Shown here: positions 10,327 to 17,667 of the stretch, one piece after another
Position numbering within the stretch: position 1 is the stretch's first letter
How the letters are laid out: each line of letters starts with the position of its first letter
Assembly: GCF_001429785.1 (NCBI RefSeq)
Contig: NZ_LMJF01000001.1
Span: 1,257,546 to 1,321,545 of the forward strand
DNA from: Lysobacter sp. Root916
Lineage (GTDB): Bacteria; Pseudomonadota; Gammaproteobacteria; Xanthomonadales; Xanthomonadaceae
Length of the DNA: 64,000 nt
Direction: 5' to 3'
Translations under genes and position numbers: made by a program
The notes under the pieces: generated by a model
Database searches by the model: none
What the model saw: the letters and a program-made list of their open reading frames with translations, nothing else
What the model was told of the DNA's origin: nothing

Positions 10327-13254
10327 TCACTTCACCTCGAACTCGCCGACCAACACCGTTTCCGACTGCTGCTTCAGGCGCAGGGTCACGCGCTGATCCT
10401 GCTGGCGGGCGGTGCCGAAGCCAGTGCTCAGCCACAGCTGCAGCGTGGTGGCGCCGGTGACCAGTTGCTGGCGGTCGCCATAGAAGTTGGCTTCGACCTT
10501 GTACTTGCCGGGCTTAGCGTCGCGCAGCATGAATTCCTCGGGGCCGTAGCCGCCGGTGAAGTCGTTGGAGATGCGCCCGCCCTGGTAGGTCAAGGTGTGC
10601 TGGTAGTAGCAACGCTCGCCGTTGGGGTCGGTCACCCACAGGTCCATGTCGGAGTTGTCGCTGTCCCAGCTCAGCACCGCACGCAGGTCCAGCGGCAGAT
10701 TGCGCAGCAGGCGCTTATCCATCGCCGAGGTGTCCAACGGTCGGCCCGAGGTCGCCACGATCGCGTTGAGTTCGTTGAGCGCGATCAAGGCCACGCCGTC
10801 GAAACGGCTGTCCCAGGTTCGGCTCACCACCTGGTAGAGACTGTCGATGGCCGGCTGATAGTCGCGCGCGGCCGCATGGGCCAGGCCGAGGTCGCGGAAG
10901 CTTTGCGGCTCCTCTTCGGCCAGCCGCACCACGCGCTCGAACAGCGGCACCGCCAGCGTCGGCTCGTCGGCCTGCAGCAGGCGATAGCCGAGCACGCGCA
11001 GGATGTGGCGGTTCTCCAGGTCCAGTTCGGCCAGGTTGGACAGCACCCGCAGCGCCAGTGCGCGCTGCTTCTTCTCCAGCAGCACGTCGGCCACGTCCAG
11101 GTAGAACGCGGTGCTGGCGGCATAGCCGTCGCGCTCGTCCAGGTAGATCGCGTAGGCCTGCTCCGGCCCGGCCTTGCGCAGGCGCGCGGCGTACGGCGAA
11201 TCGGGCTTCCAGGCCTGCAGGGCGATGGTCGCGCCGCGGCCTTCGCCGCCGTCGCCGGCCTCGCCCTTGGGCGCGGCCTCGGGCTCCAGATCCTCGGCGC
11301 TGATGCGCGCGCCGGTGACTTCGATCCGCTCCAGGCTCTGCGACGCCGCGTCCGCCGCCGCCACTTCGCGCACCGCGCTGGGCGCGGGTGCGGCCATCGG
11401 CATCGGCGGCGCGTAGGCGTAGCCGTCGGCCTCGGCCGAGGGAGCGGCGACCGTACGTTCGGGCTGCGGCGGCCGACCCTTGGGCCAGGTCTTCTGCCAC
11501 CACTGCACGGTGCCCTCGAACTGCGCCGCGATCTGGTCCAGATGCGAGCGACGCGCCGCATCGCGTTGCGCGAACTGCGCGGACTTGAGCCGGTCGAACT
11601 CGGCGCGCAGCTCGGCCGGCGGCAGGATGTCGTACTGCAGATAGTCGGCGACCGCTTCCAGCACCAGCAGCGAACTCTCGGGCGTGACCAGGCCGAACTG
11701 CTGGCTCAGGCGCGCGATGGCGGCGCGATTGAGCTCCGGTTCGGCGCCCAGCGCACGCACCCGGTAACCCGCCCACAGGCGCGCCGCGTAGGCGCTGTCC
11801 GGCGCGTCGGCGCCGATGGTCAACGGCTGCGGCGACTGGCCGGCGAAACCCAATGTCAGTGTCGCGCTCGGCGCGGTCAGGCGCCCGGCCACGCGCAGCA
11901 CGCCATCCTGGGGATAGGCGGATTCGGCGACCAGGTCGGTCGCGCCCAGCGCTTCCAGGTCGGCAAGGCGCGCGTCGGCCGCCAACAGTTCGCGCGCGCC
12001 GCTCTCGATCGCGCCCGGGGTCTGCCAGGCGATCAGACGGCCGCCGTGGCCCTCGGCCAGCGCGCTCAGGCGCGCGCTGTCGGCGGCGTTGCCGGCGGAA
12101 TTGATCGCGTACAGACGCTGGCCGCGGCCCAGTTCGGGGAAACGGCGCTGGCCGTAATTGAACAGGCCGTCGCTGACCAGCAGGTATTCCTCGACCTCGG
12201 CCTGCGGCGTCCAGCCGCCGGGGTCGGTGGCGCCGTCGTAGACCGTGGCCTTGAGCGCGTCGCGCAGCGCGCGCCAGTCGCCGCCCTGGACGCGGAAATC
12301 GCCCGCGTCCTCGGCGCGGTCGCGCAGGCGGATCAGGCGCACCTGGGCGTCGCCGAGGGCGGCGAAGTAGCGATCCAGCAGCGCCAACTCGCCGGCCAGA
12401 TCGCGCTTGCGGCCGGAGGCCGAGCTGTCCCACACCAGGCCCACGCGCTGGGGCAACGGGCGCTGGGCGACGCTCGCGGCCACCGGCACCTCGGCGAGAA
12501 AGTAGTGCTGGCCGTCGACGCTCTGGGTGTAGACCTGCGCCGATTCGGCGCGGGCGAAACGCAGGCCCAAGCCGCCGCCGACCAGCTGCGCGCGTTCGAT
12601 CCGGGCGCGGTAACCGCCCTGGCCGTCGCGCTTGAAATCGACCCGGCCGAAACCGCTGTCGACCCGCGGCGCCGAGGCGCCGCGCGCGATCACCCGCAGG
12701 TCCACCGCATCGGCGCCGCGCGCGTAATCCAGCGGCAGCCGCAAACGCCGGCCGTCGCGGTCCGGGCGCAAGGCCTCGACATAGCTCAGGCGCACCCGGC
12801 GGGTGCCCTGGGCCGGGATCGGATACACGCGCAGGCGGAAGTGATTGCCCTCGGTCTTCTCCAGCAGGGCCGGATCGACCCCGCGCCGTTCGATCGACTC
12901 GAACACCGCCTGCCCCTGCGCCTTGGGCACCGGCACGGCCGCGCGCATGCGGCCGTCGATATCCAGCGCGAACGCGCTGATCTGCTGGCCTTCGTGCAGC
13001 GGAAACTGCAGCTCGCCTTCCAGCGGCCGCGCGTTGGGATTGCGGAACGTCAGCTCGACCGTGGTCTGGGCCAGCCCGCCGTTGAGCTCGACCTCGACCG
13101 CGGCCGTCTCCAGCACGATCGGCCGCTCGGCGCCGGGCGCGCGCATCAGCGGCGGCGCGGTGACCGAACCCCGGTCCGGCGGACCGATGACCTGGGCGGC
13201 GACCGCTCCGCTCAGCCCCAATAGCAGGCACACATGCAAGACATAGGAACGCAC
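10327..13254 (-). CDS. Secreted VIT/VWA-domain protein with DUF2135
   Basis: The 975-residue product has a signal peptide (VRSYVLHVCLLLGLSGAVAA), a VIT (inter-alpha-trypsin) domain at about 30-180 with TTVELTFRNPNARPLEGELQF, a von Willebrand A domain whose metal site reads VWDSSAS (DxSxS), a low-complexity Pro/Ala linker, a helical repeat region, and a C-terminal DUF2135-like beta domain (DSDNSDMDLWVTDPNGERC). VWA proteins of this kind usually mediate metal-dependent protein contacts in the periplasm or at the surface. The GTG start at 13254 is chosen because CCAGGAGAG lies about ten bases upstream and it places the signal at the N-terminus. It is divergent from the protease gene. Confidence 0.85.
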   Translation of the reverse strand: MRSYVLHVCLLLGLSGAVAAQVIGPPDRGSVTAPPLMRAPGAERPIVLETAAVEVELNGGLAQTTVELTFRNPNARPLEGELQFPLHEGQQISAFALDIDGRMRAAVPVPKAQGQAVFESIERRGVDPALLEKTEGNHFRLRVYPIPAQGTRRVRLSYVEALRPDRDGRRLRLPLDYARGADAVDLRVIARGASAPRVDSGFGRVDFKRDGQGGYRARIERAQLVGGGLGLRFARAESAQVYTQSVDGQHYFLAEVPVAASVAQRPLPQRVGLVWDSSASGRKRDLAGELALLDRYFAALGDAQVRLIRLRDRAEDAGDFRVQGGDWRALRDALKATVYDGATDPGGWTPQAEVEEYLLVSDGLFNYGQRRFPELGRGQRLYAINSAGNAADSARLSALAEGHGGRLIAWQTPGAIESGARELLAADARLADLEALGATDLVAESAYPQDGVLRVAGRLTAPSATLTLGFAGQSPQPLTIGADAPDSAYAARLWAGYRVRALGAEPELNRAAIARLSQQFGLVTPESSLLVLEAVADYLQYDILPPAELRAEFDRLKSAQFAQRDAARRSHLDQIAAQFEGTVQWWQKTWPKGRPPQPERTVAAPSAEADGYAYAPPMPMAAPAPSAVREVAAADAASQSLERIEVTGARISAEDLEPEAAPKGEAGDGGEGRGATIALQAWKPDSPYAARLRKAGPEQAYAIYLDERDGYAASTAFYLDVADVLLEKKQRALALRVLSNLAELDLENRHILRVLGYRLLQADEPTLAVPLFERVVRLAEEEPQSFRDLGLAHAAARDYQPAIDSLYQVVSRTWDSRFDGVALIALNELNAIVATSGRPLDTSAMDKRLLRNLPLDLRAVLSWDSDNSDMDLWVTDPNGERCYYQHTLTYQGGRISNDFTGGYGPEEFMLRDAKPGKYKVEANFYGDRQQLVTGATTLQLWLSTGFGTARQQDQRVTLRLKQQSETVLVGEFEVK

Positions 13255-13609
13255 CGGTGGTCTCTCCTGGATTGGTCGTCGATCACGCCTGCTGGTAGCC
13301 AACGCGCGCGCACGCTGAACGGGGTTGAGTCGCCACTCAATCCCTCCAGGCACGGCACTCTTGTCAGCCCCTCGCCTACCTTAAGGCCTGCCGCCCGGTC
13401 GCGGGCCGGACGCGCGTCCGACCCGGCGAGGCCGGATCCCCGGGCGCAGGGAGGCCCTTTCTAAAAATGTTACTTACGTCTCATTTAATGAGTGTTTACC
13501 CAGACTCCAAGCGCGCTGCCGCCCGCCGGCGCTCCGCCATGATCCCAGCAGCCCCGCCGATGCGAGGGCACAACGGACTACTTCATCAGCACACTGGGAG
13601 CCAGACGCA
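13255..13609. promoter_or_regulatory. Divergent intergenic region with a 13-bp palindrome
   Basis: The 355-bp gap between the VIT/VWA gene and the protease gene is GC-rich except for an AT-rich patch at about 13460-13500. That patch holds the perfect inverted repeat CTCATTTAATGAG (13480-13492), about 120 bp before the protease ATG. The patch is the likely promoter or operator zone for the protease. No other gene is visible in the gap. Confidence 0.4.
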
Positions 13610-14995
13610 ATGACACGTAAAGGCATGCTTCGCTACGCGCTGTTGGCCGCTATTTCCGCCACGACCGCCACCGCCTCGGCGGCGGAAATGAGCGCCGCGC
13701 CGGTCACCGCCAAGCCCATGGCCAGCGCCTTGGGCGGCGCCGATTTCGCCACCGGCCTGAAGGTCCGATCGCAGCGCGCAGTCGACCTGGGCCTGCCCGA
13801 TGCGGCCAGCCTGAAGGCCTTGCGTACCCGCCGCGCCGATCAGTACAAGCACGGCCAGCCGATGGAAATCGGCTACGCCCGCAACGTCGGCCGCAGCCGC
13901 GTCGATCTGACCAGCCTGGACTGGGAAGCCCTGCCCGACGGGTCCCACGGCGCCCGCTTCACCCTGACCTCGACCCAAGCCGTCGCCCTGCGCGCTGGCC
14001 TGCTGCTGCGCCCCACGCGCAAGAACGGCGGCGATCCCGCCGCGGTGACCCTGCGCTTCGCCGGCAGCGACGGCCGCGTCTTCACCGACAACGGCCGCAA
14101 CTACAGCGGCGACGAAGCCGGCTGGTCGCCGACCGTGGCCGGCGACACGCTGACCGTCGAAATCGTGCTCGCGCCGGGCCAGCGCCCGGACGGCTTCGAC
14201 CTGAACGTGCCGCAGTTGTCGCACCTGGACGTGGACCCGGCGTCGAACACGCGCGATCTGTCCAAGGCCAGCGGCGTCGGCGCCAGCGGCGCCTGCGAAA
14301 AAGACATCGTCTGCCGCGTCAACCCGACTCCGGGCTTCCTGGCGGCCAGCAAGTCGGTGGCGCGCATGGTCTACACCGCCAAAGGCAAGTCCTACCTGTG
14401 CACCGGCACCCTGCTCAACAACAACAACTCGCCCAAGCGCCAGCTGTTCTGGACCGCGGCCCACTGCATCAGCACCCAGAGGGTCGCCGACACGCTGCAG
14501 ACCTATTGGTTCTTCGATGCCACCGCCTGCAATAACGACACCGCCAACCCGGGTGCGGTGACGCTGACCGGCGGCGCCTACCTGCGTCACGCCAACACCA
14601 CCCGCGACACGTCGCTGCTCGAGCTGAAGACCGCGCCGCCCACCGGCGCCTACTACGCCGCCTGGAACAGCAGCGCCATCACCGTCAACGGCACCGCGAT
14701 CGAAGGCATCCACCATCCGGCCGGCGATCTGAAGAAGTACTCGCTGGGTTCGGTGACCAGCCTGTCGTACACGCTGGACGGCAAGTCGCCGCTGACCCGC
14801 GTGGCCTGGAACACCGGCGTCACCGAGGGCGGCTCCTCGGGCTCGGCGCTGTTCACCATCGCCGCCTCCGGCGACTACCAGCTGCGCGGCGGCCTGTACG
14901 GCGGCACCTCGTTCTGCTCGGCGCCCAACGATCCGGACGGCTACTCCCAGCTCAGCGGCGTGTGGTCCAGCATCTCGACCTACTTCGGCCCCTGA
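13610..14995 (+). CDS. Secreted trypsin-like protease (lysyl endopeptidase type)
   Basis: The 461-residue preproprotein has a signal peptide (about 1-24, cut after ASA), a propeptide to about residue 220, and a chymotrypsin-fold catalytic domain. The triad is visible: His285 in WTAAHC, Asp333 in RDTSLLEL, Ser410 in EGGSSGSA. The GGSSGS form is that of the Lysobacter/Achromobacter lysyl endopeptidase (Lys-C) group rather than the GDSGG of trypsins. Cysteines (EKDIVC, YLCTGT, FCSAP) would form disulphides outside the cell. The start follows GGGAG by eight bases. Lys specificity is an inference from family resemblance; the product lacks the long C-terminal extension of classic Lys-C. Confidence 0.88.
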   Translation: MTRKGMLRYALLAAISATTATASAAEMSAAPVTAKPMASALGGADFATGLKVRSQRAVDLGLPDAASLKALRTRRADQYKHGQPMEIGYARNVGRSRVDLTSLDWEALPDGSHGARFTLTSTQAVALRAGLLLRPTRKNGGDPAAVTLRFAGSDGRVFTDNGRNYSGDEAGWSPTVAGDTLTVEIVLAPGQRPDGFDLNVPQLSHLDVDPASNTRDLSKASGVGASGACEKDIVCRVNPTPGFLAASKSVARMVYTAKGKSYLCTGTLLNNNNSPKRQLFWTAAHCISTQRVADTLQTYWFFDATACNNDTANPGAVTLTGGAYLRHANTTRDTSLLELKTAPPTGAYYAAWNSSAITVNGTAIEGIHHPAGDLKKYSLGSVTSLSYTLDGKSPLTRVAWNTGVTEGGSSGSALFTIAASGDYQLRGGLYGGTSFCSAPNDPDGYSQLSGVWSSISTYFGP

Positions 14996-15015
14996 TCGCG
15001 ACCAGCACCGACGGC

Positions 15016-15046
15016 CCGCCTCTCCCGCACTGCGCGGGAGAGGCGG
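15016..15046. terminator. Hairpin between convergent genes
   Basis: CCGCCTCTCCCGC pairs with GCGGGAGAGGCGG (13 bp, loop ACTGC), 20 bp after the protease stop and 19 bp before the end of the convergent reductase gene. It can fold on both transcripts but lacks a T-run. Confidence 0.6.
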
Positions 15047-15065
15047 CGCCGCCGCGTCGCGGCGC

Positions 15066-16901
15066 TCAGATCTTGAAATCGTCGAACGCGATGCGTTCCT
15101 CCGCCACACCCAACTTGCGCAACAGCTGCCGCGTCGCAGCCAGCATCGCTGGCGGTCCGCACAGGTAGAACTCGCACGCGTCCAGGTCCGGATGCGCGCT
15201 CAGCAGGTGCGTATGGGTGGCCTCGTGGACCAGGCCGCGCACCAGGCCGTCGCCCCGCTCGGCTTCCTCCGACAGCACCAGGTGCCAGCTGAAATTGGCG
15301 TGGCGCCGCGCGAGCTCGGCCATCTCCTGCACGTACGGCGCTTCGCGCAAACGCCGCGCGCCGTACCAGTAGTGGATGCGCTCGGGCCCGCCCCGATCCA
15401 ATCGTGCGCGAATCATCGCCCGCAGCGGCGCCATGCCCGCGCCGCCGCCGATGAAGATCTTCTCGCGCTCCCCGGGCCGCAACGCGAAGTCGCCGAAGGC
15501 GCCGCTGAAGTCGACGTCGTCGCCGGGCTTGAGCGAATACAGATAGGTCGATCCCTTGCCGAACAAGGTGCGCTTCTTGTGCTGGCCGCCGGGGCTGAAT
15601 CGCGCCAGCAGGGTCAGGCACCCATCGGCCTGCTCCACCGGCAAGGCCAGCGAGTACGAACGGCGCACCGGCTCCTTGTTGTGCAGACTGGCCGGCAGAT
15701 CCAGCGCGGCCCAGTCCTCGCGGTGGTGCTCGGGATAGTCGATGTCGTCGCGTCGCAGCGTGTAGTCGGGCACGTGCAGCTGCAGGTAGGCGCCGGGCTG
15801 GAATTCCGCCCCCGGTGGCGACTGCGGCCGCAGCACGATCTCGCGCAGGAACGGCGTGACCGCGTGCACCGACTCGACCGTGGCCTTGCGCTGCGTCCAC
15901 AGCGCCGCCCCGCCCGCCACTTCGATCTGCAAATCGCCATCCAGGGCCAGGTTGCAGGCCAGGCGATGCCCCAGGCGCAATTTGCTTTCGGCCAGGTGGG
16001 CGCGGTCGGCGCTGCTGGGCGGCGGCGCGGCGCCGCGCACGCGCACCTCGCACAGACCGCAGCTTTGGCCGCCGCCGCAGTTCGAGGGCAGTTGCAGGCC
16101 GCTGCGGCCCATCGCCAGATAGACCGTGTCGCCGCGGTGCGATTCCAGCGAGCGCAGCTTGTCGCCGGCTTGATCGAACACCGTCAGCGCGCGCCGCAGC
16201 CGCCAGCGCGCGGGCACGAACTCGCCCAGGCGGAAGCTGGCGACCAGCAGCCACGCGCCCGACAACGCGATCCACAAACCGCCGGCCGCGGCCATGATCA
16301 CCAGTGGATTGTTGAAATCCTGGCGACCGGTGTAGTCCATGATGTGCAGCATCCAGAACAGATCGAACAGGCGCCAGCTGTCGTTGCGCCGTTCCAGGAT
16401 GCGGCCGTCCTGCGCCGACAGGTACACACTGGTGCCGTCGGCGTCGCCGAAATCCACCCGCCAGATCGGCCCGGCATGGCCGCGCACCTCCAGCGTCGCG
16501 CGCGGCATCCACTGCGGCGCGCCGGGACGCCCCTCGCCCACGTAATCCGCCGCGGCCAGTCGCGCGGCCAACGCGGCATCGATCTTCAGCGGCATACCGT
16601 CGCGCGCATCCACCAGCCAGGCTGCGGACTTATGGCTGAGGCGATAGACCGGCCGTTCCAGCAACCAGGCCGCATCGACGCTTTGCACCGGCTTGCCGGC
16701 CTGGGCCAGCAGTTGCGTCGGCGCCAGCGTGCGCGCGGGCCAGGCGCGCGCCTGCGCCTCGGCGTGGGCGCGATGCTGATGGCCTTGGACGGTGTCGTGA
16801 TCGAGCACGCTCATCACCAGCCCGCTCGCGGTCCACAGCACGAACTGCAGCGCGACGATCAGGCCTACCCACTTATGCAGCTTGCGCATCCAGGGCGTCA
16901 T
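15066..16901 (-). CDS. PepSY membrane protein fused to ferredoxin reductase
   Basis: The 611-residue product is a fusion. Residues 1 to about 270 are a PepSY-type membrane module with three or four helices (KLHKWVGLIVALQFVLWTASG at the start). A 2Fe-2S ferredoxin domain follows with Cys ligands in SNCGGGQSCGLCEVRV and RLACN. Then comes an NqrF-like FAD/NAD domain: RRSYSLA for flavin, GGGAGMAPLRAM and FYLCGPPAM for NAD. It would pass electrons from NADH across or into the inner membrane, plausibly to reduce a metal chelate. It overlaps the upstream PepSY gene by ATGA, showing coupling, and belongs to the TonB-receptor operon. The metal substrate is not known. Confidence 0.85.
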   Translation of the reverse strand: MTPWMRKLHKWVGLIVALQFVLWTASGLVMSVLDHDTVQGHQHRAHAEAQARAWPARTLAPTQLLAQAGKPVQSVDAAWLLERPVYRLSHKSAAWLVDARDGMPLKIDAALAARLAAADYVGEGRPGAPQWMPRATLEVRGHAGPIWRVDFGDADGTSVYLSAQDGRILERRNDSWRLFDLFWMLHIMDYTGRQDFNNPLVIMAAAGGLWIALSGAWLLVASFRLGEFVPARWRLRRALTVFDQAGDKLRSLESHRGDTVYLAMGRSGLQLPSNCGGGQSCGLCEVRVRGAAPPPSSADRAHLAESKLRLGHRLACNLALDGDLQIEVAGGAALWTQRKATVESVHAVTPFLREIVLRPQSPPGAEFQPGAYLQLHVPDYTLRRDDIDYPEHHREDWAALDLPASLHNKEPVRRSYSLALPVEQADGCLTLLARFSPGGQHKKRTLFGKGSTYLYSLKPGDDVDFSGAFGDFALRPGEREKIFIGGGAGMAPLRAMIRARLDRGGPERIHYWYGARRLREAPYVQEMAELARRHANFSWHLVLSEEAERGDGLVRGLVHEATHTHLLSAHPDLDACEFYLCGPPAMLAATRQLLRKLGVAEERIAFDDFKI

Positions 16902-17590
16902 GCGGGCCGCCTCCGGCTGAAGCTGTACAGCAGCAGCCACACGCCGCTGAGCGCGAAGACCAGACCCAGCCCGGACGCGATCCGCAGCAGGTTGTTGTTG
17001 ACGTCGCTGCGTTCCTGGTAATCCATGATGTGGAACATCCACAGGAAGTCGAACCAGCGCCACAGGTCGTGGCGCTTGGCCAGCAACTCGCCGGTTTGCG
17101 GCGAGAGATACAGCGCGGTTTCGTTGCCGTCGGCGAACGCGACCCGCCACATCGGCACCGGTCGGGTTTTGACTTCGCTGGGCGCCTCATGCAACAGCTC
17201 GACCGAGGCGATCGGCGCCTTACCCTGATACAGCGACACCGCCAGGGCGCTGGCGGTGGCCTCGTCCAAGGGGCTGATAGGATCGCCGCTGATCGCATCG
17301 ACCAGGCTCAGGCGCTCGCCCTGGCGCAGTTCGTAGACCTCGCGCTGCATGAAGCGCTTGAGCCGGAATTCGCTCAGCTGCGGGTAGCGCGCGCGCAGTT
17401 GGTCGGGGCTCAAAAACGCGCTGGCCGCCGACAGCGGCTGGGCCCGGGTATGCGCCAGATGATCGCCATGGATGATGTCGATCGAGATCGAGGTCATGTA
17501 GAGGCCGCTGATCATCCACAGCAGGGCCTGGACGCCCACCACCAGGGCGATCCATTTGTGGGCGCGACGCGCCCAGAATGCAGGTTTCAT
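16898..17590 (-). CDS. PepSY-domain membrane protein
   Basis: This 230-residue protein has an N-terminal helix (HKWIALVVGVQALLWMISGLYM), a periplasmic PepSY-like region with LYLSPQTGELLAKRHDLWRWF, and C-terminal helices starting at FDFLWMFHIMDY. It is a shortened relative of the N-terminal half of its downstream neighbour; both share HKW near the start and FHIMDY or LHIMDY before the last helices. PepSY proteins of this layout are often found with siderophore receptors as ferric reductase parts. Its stop overlaps the next start by four bases. Confidence 0.82.
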   Translation of the reverse strand: MKPAFWARRAHKWIALVVGVQALLWMISGLYMTSISIDIIHGDHLAHTRAQPLSAASAFLSPDQLRARYPQLSEFRLKRFMQREVYELRQGERLSLVDAISGDPISPLDEATASALAVSLYQGKAPIASVELLHEAPSEVKTRPVPMWRVAFADGNETALYLSPQTGELLAKRHDLWRWFDFLWMFHIMDYQERSDVNNNLLRIASGLGLVFALSGVWLLLYSFSRRRPA

Positions 17591-17628
17591 AGCGTCACCT
17601 ATCGGAGTTCATGTAGTCGGCGAGTCCG

Positions 17629-17659
17629 CGTTCCTGCCGGCGCGCGGCCGGCAGGAACG
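17629..17659 (-). terminator. Intercistronic hairpin in the TonB operon
   Basis: CGTTCCTGCCGGC pairs with GCCGGCAGGAACG (13 bp, loop GCGCG), 9 bp after the receptor stop and before the PepSY gene. There is no T-run. It may reduce read-through or protect the receptor mRNA end, giving more receptor than reductase. Confidence 0.55.
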
Positions 17660-17667
17660 TTCGGGTC

